A DNA stretch of 64,000 nucleotides, from NCBI GenBank assembly GCA_016893485.2, contig JAFEKX020000001.1, forward strand, positions 6,217,501-6,281,500, read 5' to 3'. The position numbers and the translations under genes are program-made. The stretch is from Streptomyces sp. P3 (lineage in GTDB: Bacteria; Actinomycetota; Actinomycetes; Streptomycetales; Streptomycetaceae). Below are positions 52,277-62,941 of this stretch, one piece after another. The notes beneath the pieces were generated by a model, which was not told where the DNA came from, did not search any database, and saw only the letters and a list, made by a program, of their open reading frames with translations. The stretch's first letter is position 1; the number at the start of each line of letters is the position of its first letter.

Positions 52277-52449
52277 CGGTTGTGAATGGGGGCGCATGTG
52301 GAGCTGATCGGTCCACGCCTGTAGGGCCCCGACAGCGCACGGAAGCGCACGAAAACCAGCGGTTCGGAACTCAGTGCATAGGCGCGCGCACAGCGGGTAG
52401 GCCTTGCTGCATCGTCTCTCGCTCGCGAAGCCGTCGTCAGGAGTAGACC

Positions 52450-52824
52450 GTGCTGCAACCGCCGCATTCGTCCCTGCAGGTAGCTGCTGTTCCGGCCCAG
52501 CGGGTGCCTGCGCGAGACAGGGACCAAGACGCTCCCTGGCACACCGAAGCGGTGTGCCGGCGCGACGAGGCCGGCCTGTTCTTCGCACCTTCCAAGGAAC
52601 CCACCGCCGCCCGACTCTCCCGCGAGGACGCCGCGAAGCGCGTCTGCGCCCGCTGTCCGGTCATGGTCGAGTGCCGCGAGCACGCCCTCCTGCAACCCGA
52701 GCCCTACGGCGTCTGGGGCGGCCTCACCGCCGCCGAACGCCGCGTGGTGCTGGCCAGGCGCCGCCGCCGTGACCTGGAACTCCAGAAGGCGCGCGCGGCG
52801 GGCCGTATAGCGGCGGCCGGCTGA
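52450..52824 (+). CDS. wblI: WhiB-family Fe-S regulator
   Basis: Intact, 124 residues from GTG 52450. Four cluster ligands are visible: Cys36, Cys66, Cys69 and Cys75. The GVWGG turn is at 87-91, and a basic tail (RRVVLARRRRRDLELQKARA) follows for DNA contact. Wbl proteins bind sigma factor region 4 and respond to redox or NO. Position beside glpX matches wblI of S. coelicolor from memory. Confidence 0.9.
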   Translation: MLQPPHSSLQVAAVPAQRVPARDRDQDAPWHTEAVCRRDEAGLFFAPSKEPTAARLSREDAAKRVCARCPVMVECREHALLQPEPYGVWGGLTAAERRVVLARRRRRDLELQKARAAGRIAAAG

Positions 52825-52836
52825 CCGACGTAGAAG

Positions 52837-52871
52837 AAAGGGGCGCCCCCACCGCACCGGGGCGCCCCTTT
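52837..52871. terminator. Bidirectional terminator between wblI and glpX
   Basis: AAAGGGGCGCCCC at 52837-52849 pairs perfectly with GGGGCGCCCCTTT at 52859-52871. The A and T tracts suit termination in both directions. Confidence 0.9.
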
Positions 52872-52915
52872 CACGTACGACCGTGTGGTCGTGGCCTGTT
52901 GGCGCTGCGGCGTGG

Positions 52916-53947
52916 CTACTTGGCCCGATCAAAGTCGATCGCGCTGTACGCCCGCAACTTACTCAACCGGTGCTCCGAATCGATCCGCCTGACCGTCCCG
53001 GACTTGGACCGCATCACGATCGAGTCGGTGGTCGCGGTCTCCGCCCGGTAGCGAACCCCCGCAGCAACTCCCCGTCCGTGATCCCGGTGGCGACGAAGAA
53101 CACGTTCTCCCCGACACCAGGTCATCGGTGGTGAGCACCCGGTCCAGGTCGTGCCCCGCATCCAGCGCCCGCTGCCGCTCGGCGTCGTCCTTGGGCCACA
53201 ACTTGCCCTGGATCACGCCACCGAGGCACTTCACGGCACACGCGGAGATGATGCCCTCGGGCGTACCGCCGATCCCGAGCAGCAGATCGACGCCGGTACC
53301 TTCCCGCAGCGCCAGGATCGACCCCGCGACATCCCCGTCGGAGATCAGCTTGATCCGCGCACCGGTCTCCCGGATCTCCTTGATGATCCCGTCGTGCCGA
53401 GGCCGGTCCAGCACGACGACGGTGACGTCCTCCGGCGTGACCCGCTTCGCCTTGGCGACCCGCCGCACGTTCACCGAGATCGGCGCCTCGATGTCGACGA
53501 ACTCGGCCGCCTCGGGCCCGGCGACGAGCTTGTCCATGTAGAACACGGCGGACGGGTCGAACATCGACCCCGGTCCGCGGCGGCCAGCACCGCGATCGCG
53601 TTCGGCATGCCCTTCGCGTTGAGCGTGGTCCCGTCGATCGGGTCGACGGCGATGTCGCACTCGGGCCCGGTCCCGTCACCGACGCGCTCGCCGTTGAAGA
53701 GCATCGGCGCCTCGTCCTTCTCGCCCTCCCCGATGACGACGACGCCGTTCATCGAGACGGTGGAGACGAGGGTCCGCATGGCACGCACGGCGGCACCGTC
53801 GGCGCCGTTCTTGTCACCGCGCCCGACCCAGCGGCCCGCGGCCATCGCGGCGGCTTCGGTCACCCGGACGAGCTCCAGGGCGAGGTTGCGGTCGGGGGCC
53901 TCGGAGGGGACTTCGAGTTCGGACGGCAGATGATGATGCTCGGTCAT
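52916..53947 (-). CDS. glpX: Class II fructose-1,6-bisphosphatase (three frameshifts)
   Basis: About 343 residues, ATG 53947. Metal-binding motifs are VVIGEGEKDEAPML and DIAVDPIDGTTLNAKGMPNA. Later blocks are GARIKLISDGDVAGSI, GVDLLLGIGGTPEGIISACA and GGVIQGKLWPKDDAERQ. The tail is VRYRAETATTDSIVMRSKSG. Breaks lie near 53565, 53112 and 53065. It is the gluconeogenic phosphatase of actinomycetes. Confidence 0.94.
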
Positions 53948-54073
53948 CGGAGCGCACCTTTCTGATACGACGACGGCCGGATGAGGGTATGGCCACGACT
54001 CTATCGCCAGGCAGACAAAATGAGCAGGGGGCCCCACGGATGAGCGGACCAGGGCACCTGCGACGATAGGGAT

Positions 54074-54595
54074 GTGGCAGGTTCGAACGGCAAGCAGAAG
54101 ACGGTCCGGGACATGATCCTCTCCCTGGGCCTGATCGGGATCGCGGCGGCGATCGTCTACATCTTCATCCCGCACAGCGACCACGCTCCGGACGTCAAGC
54201 GGGTCGATTACCGCGTGGAGCTGCTCACGGCACGCCGCGCGGCGCCGTACCCGGTGGCGGCCCCGGAAGGCCTGGCCAAGAGCTGGAAGGCGACTTCGGT
54301 CAGCTACGACGGCGCCGCGTTCGACGCCTGGCACCTCGGGTTCAGTGCCCCTGGCGGTCAGTACGTCCAGATAGAGCAGTCGACTCAGAAGCCGGCCGAT
54401 TTCGTCGACACCGCCAGCCAGGGCGGCACCGCGACGAAGACCACCCAGAACATCGACGGCCGCACCTGGACCCGCTACACCGGCGGCCGCTACGACGCCC
54501 TCGTGCTCACGGACAAGGGCTCGACGACGGTCGTCGCGGGCACCGGGTCCTTCGGCCAGCTGACCGAGATGGCGAAGGCGTTGCGGACGAAGTAG
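54074..54595 (+). CDS. DUF4245-family membrane-anchored protein
   Basis: Intact, 173 residues from GTG 54074. One helix at about 14-32 (MILSLGLIGIAAAIVYIFIP) anchors an outside domain with YPVAAPEGLAKSWKATSVSY, DAWHLGFSAPGGQYVQIEQS and ALVLTDKGSTTVVAGTGSFG. Function is unknown. The gene is divergent from glpX, a pairing I recall as conserved in Streptomyces. Confidence 0.88.
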   Translation: MAGSNGKQKTVRDMILSLGLIGIAAAIVYIFIPHSDHAPDVKRVDYRVELLTARRAAPYPVAAPEGLAKSWKATSVSYDGAAFDAWHLGFSAPGGQYVQIEQSTQKPADFVDTASQGGTATKTTQNIDGRTWTRYTGGRYDALVLTDKGSTTVVAGTGSFGQLTEMAKALRTK

Positions 54596-54650
54596 CCCGA
54601 CCGGTACCGCGCGGCCCGACGGGGACGACGTGGACCGGCAGTCATGGCGA

Positions 54651-54680
54651 AGGCCCCCGGCGCGTGCGTGCCGGGGGCCT
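54651..54680. terminator. Terminator between DUF4245 and nitroreductase genes
   Basis: AGGCCCCCGGC pairs perfectly with GCCGGGGGCCT around an eight-base loop, followed by TTCG. The two genes converge here. Confidence 0.85.
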
Positions 54681-54697
54681 TTCGTGTGTCATGCGTC

Positions 54698-55287
54698 TCA
54701 GACGGTGGTGACGACCTCGTCGTAGGACAGTCGCGGGGAGCGCGGGAACCAGGCGTCCTCGCCCGGCTTGCCGATGTTGACGACCATGATCGGGGTGTGG
54801 TCGCCGTCCAGGAACTCCTTCTGGACCCCGGCGAAGTCGAGACCGGTCATCGGGCCCGCGGCGAGGCCGGCGGCACGGATGCCGATGATGAAGTACGCGG
54901 CCTGGAGGGCGGCGTTCAGCGCGGCGTTGCCCTCGCGGACCGAGCGCTCGCCGAAGACGGCGTCCTTGGCCTGCGGGAAGTGCGGGAACAGGTTGGGCAG
55001 TTCCTCGTGGAACTCGTTGTCCGCGGAGAGGATCGCGACCAGCGGGGCGGCGGCGGTCTTCTTCTGGTTGCCCTCGGCGAGGTGCTGCACGAGGCGCTCG
55101 CGGGCCTCGGGGAGCGGACCAGGGTGATGCGCAGCGGCGACTGGTTCATGGAGGTCGGGCCGTACTTGACCAGGTCGTAGATCGCCTGCACCTGCTCGTC
55201 CGTCACCGGCTCGTCGGTGAACGTGTTCGCGGTGCGGGCCTCGCGGAACAGCAGATCCTGGGCGGCGGGGTCAAGAACGAGAGACAT
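54698..55287 (-). CDS. Nitroreductase-family protein, RutE/malonic semialdehyde reductase type (frameshifted)
   Basis: About 196 residues, ATG 55287. VTDEQVQAIYDLVKYGPTSM, then NQSPLRITLVR, gives the FMN-binding start. After an indel near 55110, RLVQHLAEGNQKKTAAAPLV, NAALNAALQAAYFIIGIRAA and GLAAGPMTGLDFAGVQKEF follow. NAD(P)H-dependent reduction of a small aldehyde or quinone is expected. A perfect palindrome lies just upstream. Confidence 0.88.
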
Positions 55288-55320
55288 GCGAGAACTTCCT
55301 CGGGTCCGGGAACCGGTGTT

Positions 55321-55338
55321 TCCGGACCGCGGTCCGGA
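55321..55338 (-). promoter_or_regulatory. Perfect 18-base palindrome upstream of the nitroreductase gene
   Basis: TCCGGACCGCGGTCCGGA, 34 bases before the start. TTCAACC occurs twice in tandem at 55372-55385, so that on the gene strand TTGAA elements can serve as a -35 box. A repressor operator is likely, and the regulator is not in the window. Confidence 0.6.
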
Positions 55339-55515
55339 TAAGCTGACACGACAGACCGTACGCGAGGAAGGTTCAACCTTCAACCAAAATCGGGGCGAGG
55401 TGATCCGCTTCACAGGGGATCACTACCGACGGCGCGTGCCGGGCGCCGTGACCTGCGGGTACCGGCAGCCGCTCGCTGCGACCGGCGGGGGGCCGCGGCG
55501 ACCGGCGCAGGGCCG

Positions 55516-55749
55516 CTACTCGGTCTCCTCGTCCTCCGCGGCCTCTTCCTCCGCCAGCGCCGCGTCCAGCCGGGCCCGGGCGCCGTCCAGCCAGCGGCGG
55601 CACACCTTGGCCAGCTCCTCGCCGCGCTCCCAGAGCGCGAGCGACTCCTCCAGGGTCGTACCGCCCGCCTCCAGCCGCCGGACGACCTCGATCAGCTCGT
55701 CGCGCGCCTGCTCGTAACCGAGCGTCTCTTCCGTCACCTTGCTGGTCAT
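55516..55749 (-). CDS. xseB: Exodeoxyribonuclease VII small subunit
   Basis: Intact, 77 residues. LGYEQARDELIEVVRRLEAG and GTTLEESLALWERGEELAK are the family signature. Several copies wrap each XseA. The start is 9 bases after the xseA stop. Confidence 0.95.
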   Translation of the reverse strand: MTSKVTEETLGYEQARDELIEVVRRLEAGGTTLEESLALWERGEELAKVCRRWLDGARARLDAALAEEEAAEDEETE

Positions 55750-55758
55750 TCGCCCACC

Positions 55759-56965
55759 CTATGTATCCACTCGTACGGAGAACTCACCCTCGGCGACCCG
55801 CGCGCGCAGCACGTCGTCGGCGCTCACCTCGTCCGGGTCCCGGACGACATGCCCGTCGGCCCGCTGGAGCACCGCGTACCCCCGCTTCAGGGTGGCGGCG
55901 GGGGAGAGGGCCACCACGCGCGCGTGCGTGTGGGTCAGCTCCGAGTCGGCGCGGTCCAGGAGGTGGCCGAGGGTGCGCCGGCCGCGGTCGAGGAGGGCGG
56001 CGACATGGTCCGCGCGCTCGTCGATCATCCGGTGCGGATCCTGTATCGACGGCCGCGACAGGGCCTGCGCGAGCCCGCGCTCCTCCCGGTCCACGAACGC
56101 CACCGCACACCGCCGGGCCCGGTCCCGCAGCTGCCGTACGCGCTCGTACTCCTCGCCGACGTCCGGCACGACCTTCTTCGCGGCGTCGGTGGGGTGGACG
56201 CGCGCAGGTCGGCGACGTAGTCCAGGAGGGGCGTGTCGGGCTCGTGCCCGATCGCGGACACCACGGGCGTACGACAGGCCGACACCGCGCGCACGAGCTG
56301 CTCGTCGGAGAACGGCAACAGGTCCTCCACGCTGCCGCCGCCCCGCGCCACGATGATCACGTCCACGCCGTCGAGCGCGTCCAGCTCCTTCACGGCCTGC
56401 ACGACCTGCGGCACGGCGTGCACGCCCTGCACGGGCACGTTGCGCACCTCGAAACGGACCGCGGGCCAGCGGTGCCGCGCGTTCTCCAGGACGTCCCGCT
56501 CGGCCGCCGAGGCACGCCCGCAGACCAGCCCGATCAGCTGCGGCAGAAAGGGCAACGGCTTCTTCCGGTCGGCCGCGAACAGCCCCTCCGCGGCCAGCGA
56601 CTTCTTCAACTGCTCCAGCCGCGCCAGGAGTTCACCCACCCCGACCGGCTTGATCTCCGTGGCCCGCAACGACAACTGCCCCCGCGGCGCGTACCACTCG
56701 GGCTTCGCCAGGACGACGACCCGCGCGCCCTCGCTGACCACATCGGCGACCTCGTCGAACACCTGCCGGAAACAGGTCACGCTCACCGAGATGTCGTACG
56801 ACGGGTCACGCAACGTCAGAAAGACGACCCCGCACCCGGCCGCCGCGACAACTGGGTGATCTGCCCCTCGACCCACACCGCACCCAGCCGGTCGATCCAC
56901 CCGCCGATGAGCCGGGAGACCTCACCGACGGGGATCGGCGCATCCGAAGCAGTGTTGAGAGCCAT
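55759..56965 (-). CDS. xseA: Exodeoxyribonuclease VII large subunit (two frameshifts)
   Basis: About 402 residues, ATG 56965. An OB-fold starts the protein (IPVGEVSRLIGGWIDRLGAV, then VWVEGQITQL). The catalytic core has PVGVGELLARLEQLKKSLAA, EGLFAADRKKPLPFLPQLIG, DVIIVARGGGSVEDLLPFSD and TPVVSAIGHEPDTPLLDYVA. A long helical arm ends in ATLKRGYAVLQ. Breaks lie near 56840 and 56190. With XseB it degrades single-stranded DNA. Confidence 0.94.
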
Positions 56966-57052
56966 GCGCCCGAGCGTAACGGGCGGCTCTGACAACGCCG
57001 TCGAGGTACGGGGCGGGGGATGGCAGCGGCCTGGTGATCTGGCTTGGGACTG

Positions 57053-58454
57053 TCACCAACGTGCGGTCCCCCCACACACCGCGTGGCTACTGCCGGACCA
57101 CCCCCGGGACTGCACCGCCAGCACCACCAACCCCACCGCCAACCAGATCGCCCCCACCACCTGCGCCGTCCCGGACGCCTCCACGATCACGGCGACGGTG
57201 ATCGCCGCCCCCAGCACCGGCACCAGCACATGCCGCCACCACACCACGGGCCCACCCCGGCGTCGTACCGCGAACCACCCCACCACGCTCGCGTGCAGCA
57301 ACGTGAACGCGGTGAGCGCGCCGATGTCGACGACCGAGACGAGGTGGTCGAGCCCGTCGTCACGCCGGGCCGCCCAGACCGCGGCGACCAGCGTGATGAC
57401 GGCCGCCGAGAGCAGCGCGACCCGCGGCACTCCGTCGTCGGTCTTCGAGAGGGCACGCGGCAGACGACGGTCACGCGCCATCGCGAACACCAGACGCCCC
57501 GCCGCTGCCTGCCCGGCCAGCGCGGCGAACGCCGCGCCGATCGCCTTGCTGACGGCCACCAGGTTGTGCAGCCAGTCGCCGACCGACACGTCGACGGCGT
57601 CGTAGAACGCCGACCCCTGCTTGCCCGCGTCGGCGGCGAGCTGCGCGGAGGTCGTCGGCTCCAGGAGGGCGACCAGGTACGTCTGCGCGATGAACAGCAC
57701 ACCGGCCAGCGCGAGGCAGAAAAGCAGCGCCCTGGCGACCTTCTCGGAGCCGCCGGTGACCTCCTCCGCGAAGGTGGCGACCGCGTCGAAGCCCAGGTAG
57801 GACAGGACGGCCACCGAGACCGCGCCGATCACCGCCGACAGCGCGAACGCGCCCTGCGTGCCGTCCCCGGAGAGCGGCGAGAGCCAGCCCCGTTCGGCGC
57901 CGTCGCGCGCGAGGACGACGATCGCCGACACGATGAAGATGACGAGGACGACGATCTCCATCGCGAGGACGAGGAAGCCGACGCGGGCCGCCGCGCGCAC
58001 GCCCCAGAGGTTGAGGCAGGTCGTGATGACGACCGCCAGCGCGGTCCACACCCACCGCGACACGTCCGGGACCAGCGCGTTCATGGCGATCCCGGAGAAC
58101 AGATAGGCGACGGCGGGGATGAGGACGTAGTCGAGCATCGCCATCCAGCCGGCGATGAACCCGGCCTCCTTGCCGAGCCCCACGCGCGCGTAGGCGAACA
58201 CCGAGCCCGCCTGGGGACGACCGGACCATCTGCGCGTAGCTGAACGCGGTGAACGCCATCGCGACCGTGGCCACGATGTAGACCAGCGCGACGGCGCCGT
58301 GCGACTTGGCGTCCAGGGTGCCGAACACGCCGACCGGCGCCATCGGGGCGATGAACAGCAGCCCGTAGACGACGAGATCCTGGAAACCGAGGCTGCGCCG
58401 CAGCCCGGACCCGTCGCCGCCCGTGGCCGTCGTGTCCGTGTCCGTCTCCGCCAT
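57053..58454 (-). CDS. APC-family amino acid permease (frameshifted)
   Basis: About 467 residues, ATG 58454. SLGFQDLVVYGLLFIAPMAP and HGAVALVYIVATVAMAFTAF begin the first helices. After an indel near 58208 the rest is open: FAYARVGLGKEAGFIAGWMA, MLDYVLIPAVAYLFSGIAMN, LSYLGFDAVATFAEEVTGGS and FAMARDRRLPRALSKT. Around 12 helices fit an amino acid or polyamine transporter. It is unrelated in function to its DNA-repair and isoprenoid neighbours. Confidence 0.9.
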
Positions 58455-58565
58455 CTCGCGTCTCCCGTACGTCGTGCCCGCCCGGCCCCACCCCTCCCAC
58501 TTCACGGCCAGTCTCCCCAAGGACGCGATCTTTGACCCGTCGAGCGCGGCCTTACGATGGGACGC

Positions 58566-59579
58566 ATGACTGCTTCGTCTGGCCGCCGTGTCCTGCTCGC
58601 CGCCCCCGGGGCTACTGCGCGGGCGTGGACCGCGCCGTGATCGCCGTCGAGAAAGCCCTTGAGCAGTACGGGGCTCCGATCTATGTCCGGCACGAGATCG
58701 TGCACAACAAGTACGTCGTCCAGACCCTGGAGAAGAAGGGCGCCGTCTTCGTCGAGCGGACCGAGGAGGTCCCCGAGGGGAACATCGTGATGTTCTCCGC
58801 GCACGGAGTCGCGCCCGTCGTCCACGACGAGGCCAAGCAGGGCCGCCTCGCCACCATCGACGCGACCTGCCCCCTGGTGACCAAGGTCCACAAGGAAGCC
58901 GTCCGGTTCGCGAACGAGGACTTCGACATCCTCCTCATCGGCCACGAGGGCCACGAGGAGGTCATCGGCACCTCCGGGAGGCCCCGAGCACATCACCCTC
59001 GTCGACGGCCCCAAGGACGTCGCCAAGGTCGAGGTACGGGACCCGTCCCGGGTGGTCTGGCTCTCCCAGACGACCCTCTCCGTGGACGAGACCATGGAGA
59101 CCGTCGACGCCCTGAAGGAGAAGTTCCCGCAGCTCATCTCCCCGCCGAGCGACGACATCTGCTACGCCACGCAGAACCGCCAACTCGCCGTGAAGCAGAT
59201 GGGCGAGGAGGCCGACCTGGTGATCGTGGTCGGCTCGAAGAACTCCTCCAACTCCGTACGGCTCGTCGAGGTCGCCAAGCTGGCCGGCGCCCGCGCCGCG
59301 TACCTTGTGGACTTCGCCGACGAGATCGACGAGGCCTGGCTGGAGGGCGTCACCACGGTCGGCGTGACCTCGGGCGCCTCCGTACCGGAGGTCCTGGTCG
59401 AGCAGGTGCTGGAGTGGCTGTCGACGCGCGGCTACGAGGATGTCGAACTGGTCAAGGCCGCCGAGGAGTCCATCACGTTCTCGCTGCCCAAGGAACTCCG
59501 CCGCGACCTGCGCGAAGAGGCGGCCGCGCTGGTCGCCGGGCGCACCGGTGCGGACCGTACGGCACCCTCCGGGCAGTGA
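58566..59579 (+). CDS. ispH: 4-hydroxy-3-methylbut-2-enyl diphosphate reductase (two frameshifts)
   Basis: About 338 residues, ATG 58566. The last step of the MEP pathway, giving isopentenyl and dimethylallyl diphosphate. The three [4Fe-4S] Cys are in RGYCAGVDRAV, DATCPLVTKVHKEA and DDICYATQNRQ. VRHEIVHNKYVVQTLEKKGA and VGSKNSSNSVRLVEVA are also intact. Breaks near 58610 and 58978 each lack one base. The pathway is essential, so these are almost certainly sequence errors. Confidence 0.95.
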
Positions 59580-59608
59580 CGGTCAGTCGTTCGTCGTAGC
59601 GTGGATCC

Positions 59609-60354
59609 ATGCAGATCTTCGGCGTGGACATCGGTGGATCCGGGATCAAGGGCGCCCCTGTGGACCTGGACAAGGGCGAATTGACAGAAGAGCGGTGCAA
59701 GGTGCTGACCCCGCACCCGGCGACACCGGACGGAGTGGCCGACGGCGTGAAGGAAGTCGTCGACCACTTCGGCTGGACGGGACCGGTCGGGCTCACGTTT
59801 CCAGGTGTGGTGACCGGCGGATCCACGATCCGTACGGCGGCGAACGTCGACAAGAGCTGGATCGACAAGGACGCGGGCGCGCTCTTCGCCGACCGGCTGG
59901 GCGGCCTCCCGGTGACGGTCGTGAACGACGCGGACGCGGCGGGCGTCGCCGAGATGCACTTCGGCGCGGGCCAGGGCCGCAAGGGCACGGTGATCCTGCT
60001 GACCTTCGGCACGGGCATCGGCAGCGCCCTCTTCGCCAACGGCGTCCTGGTCCCGAACACGGAGCTGGGCCACCTTGAGCTGAACGGCCACGACGCCGAG
60101 AAGAAGGCGTCCAGCAAGGCCAAGGAGGACGGCGAACTGACCTGGGAGCACTGGGCCCACCGGGTCCAGAAGTACCTGGCCCACGTCGAGATGCTGTTCT
60201 CCCCGAGCTGTTCATCATCGGCGGCGGAGTCAGCCGCAAGGCCGACAAGTTCCTCCACTTCATCGAGGACATCAAGGCCGAGATCGTCCCGGCCCAGCTG
60301 CAGAACAACGCGGGGATCGTGGGGGCGGCGATGCACGCGGCGGGGGACGACTAG
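59609..60354 (+). CDS. ppgK: Polyphosphate glucokinase (frameshifted)
   Basis: About 248 residues, ATG 59609. ROK-type motifs are FGVDIGGSGIKGAPVDLDKG, GLTFPGVVTGG, VVNDADAAGVAEMHFGAGQG and ILLTFGTGIGSALFANGVL, with LGHLE. The tail, after one lost C near 60200, is ELFIIGGGVSRKADKFLHF and ends MHAAGDD at 60354. It phosphorylates glucose from polyphosphate or ATP. Confidence 0.94.
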
Positions 60355-60379
60355 GGGTTCCTGGGGCGAGGGAGGGCTC

Positions 60380-60860
60380 GGCTGTCACCCTTGCGTGCCT
60401 GAGCAGGGGCACGCGCGTGGCTGCCGGCCGTGCGGGGGCCCCGGGTGTCACGGCGTGGCGTCTACGGGGTCCACGCGCGTGTGGCTGAGCGGGAGTAAGC
60501 GCGCGTGGCCGCGGCGGTACGGCGACTGCGGGCGGCGCGGCTTGCGAGTACGCGGCCCACGCGGTCGTGGCTGAGCAGGTGTCACGCGTGCGTGCCTGTC
60601 GGCGGTACGGCGGCTCCGGGCGTCGCGGGCGTGCGGGTACGGGGGCCACGCGCGTGTGCCCGTGGACGTGCGGATGTCACGGGTGGCGTACCGGGACTGC
60701 GGGCGGCGCGAGCCGTACGGAGGCTGGCTGCGGGTCGCGTGAACCGTACGTGGGCTACGGGTCGCGTGAGCCGTAGAGCGACTGCGGGCCGGGCGAGTCG
60801 TATGGCTACTACGGGCCGCACGAGTCCTTGGGGGCTTCGGGCGGCGCGGGACCACCGGTG
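60380..60860. repeat. Degenerate nested tandem repeats
   Basis: Three longer units start with TACGNGGNCCACGCG at 60463, 60549 and 60638 (spacing 86 and 89). About five shorter units of 27 bases follow from about 60696, each with the core CGGGTCGCGTGAGCCGTACG in varied form. The region lies between convergent genes. No intact gene is supported in it. One frame of the 27-base units reads as a Y-G-S-R-E-P-Y-G-x repeat. Confidence 0.6.
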
Positions 60861-61430
60861 TCACCCGTGTCGCCGTCGGTTCAGCAGGCGGATTCTTCGG
60901 ACCGTTGCGATGAGGCCCGCGACGAGGGTTCCGCCGTACAGCCAGCCGGCCTGGGTGGCGAGGGCGGTGAAGATGCCGACCAGACGGTTGGCGAGGCCGT
61001 TGCTGCCGTCGGCCACCGGGAAGAGGCCGACGGCGAAGGCGATCGGGACGACGACCGGCGCGGTCAGCAGGTCGCCGCGGCGGATCCAGACGGCCGTGAG
61101 CACACACCGGCACGAACAGCACGCCGTAGACGGTCGGCGAGCCCCGAACAGCAGCTGGTCGAGACAGCCCAGCACGAGCATCACGGCCGTGCAGAACAAC
61201 CCGCCGCCGAGCCCGGTGAGCCGGGGATTGGGCAGCTGCCGTACGGTCGCGGCCGCCGCTGGAACCGGCCGTCGTACCGCCGCCGGGCGGCGTTGCGCGG
61301 TGCCGCGGGTCTGCGGGTTCGGCCTGGTCGTGCGGGGCGGGCCACCGTTCGGGCCCCGGCCCGCCTGCGGGGAAGGGGCGGGCCCCGCGTTTCGCGCCGG
61401 GCTGTGGGGTCGTGTCCTGTGTTGCTCCAC
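60861..61430 (-). CDS. DUF6542-type four-helix membrane protein (two compensating indels)
   Basis: About 189 residues from GTG 61430. A Pro/Arg-rich cytosolic leader of about 75 residues precedes the membrane part: GLGGGLFCTAVMLVLGCLD, then (repaired) SPTVYGVLFVPVCVLTAVWI, VVVPIAFAVGLFPVADGSN and GIFTALATQAGWLYGGTLV. Indels near 61105 and 61150 cancel, so the frame looks open but about 15 residues are scrambled. Function is unknown. It converges on ppgK and is divergent from ychF. Confidence 0.78.
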   Translation of the reverse strand: MEQHRTRPHSPARNAGPAPSPQAGRGPNGGPPRTTRPNPQTRGTAQRRPAAVRRPVPAAAATVRQLPNPRLTGLGGGLFCTAVMLVLGCLDQLLFGARRPSTACCSCRCVLTAVWIRRGDLLTAPVVVPIAFAVGLFPVADGSNGLANRLVGIFTALATQAGWLYGGTLVAGLIATVRRIRLLNRRRHG

Positions 61431-61629
61431 TGCACCAACTTAGGTCGGTTTATGTGCCGAATAGGCCCTCAGACACGCCGATGGGCAGAGCTTGGCCACG
61501 TGTTCGACGCGGAGCCGGGAGGGCGCGGCGCACGCCGTAGACTGGTGGATCGGCCCCCGGCCCCGGTCCCCGCGCCCCCGGCCGGCCCCTCCACTGCTCT
61601 CACGCCACTCACGTACGGGAAGTCGCAAC

Positions 61630-62718
<1,089 letters not shown>

Positions 62719-62763
62719 CGGGTTCGTAACTGCGAGCTAGTCAATTCGTCAAGTATGCAGCTC

Positions 62764-62799
62764 GGAAGGGGTCGGGCTCTGGTGAGCCCGACCCCTTCC
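62764..62799 (+). terminator. Terminator after ychF
   Basis: GGAAGGGGTCGGGCT pairs perfectly with AGCCCGACCCCTTCC around a six-base loop. No T tract follows. Confidence 0.85.
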
Positions 62800-62941
62800 G
62801 CGTTCCCGTGCTGACTTGGTGCTGACTCAGCCGTGGTGGGGCGGAGCGAGCTTCTGCAGACGTGGACGATGGGTGCGCCGTCCTCGTCCTCGATGCGCCA
62901 GTAGTGCGGGATGCCGGCCTCTGCGTATTTGTGCAGCTTTA

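Noticed and set aside
58566..59579. True pseudogenisation of ispH and other core genes
   Set aside because: These are essential or core genes, every break is a one-base change in a G/C run, and the residues on both sides remain perfectly conserved. Sequencing error is more likely.
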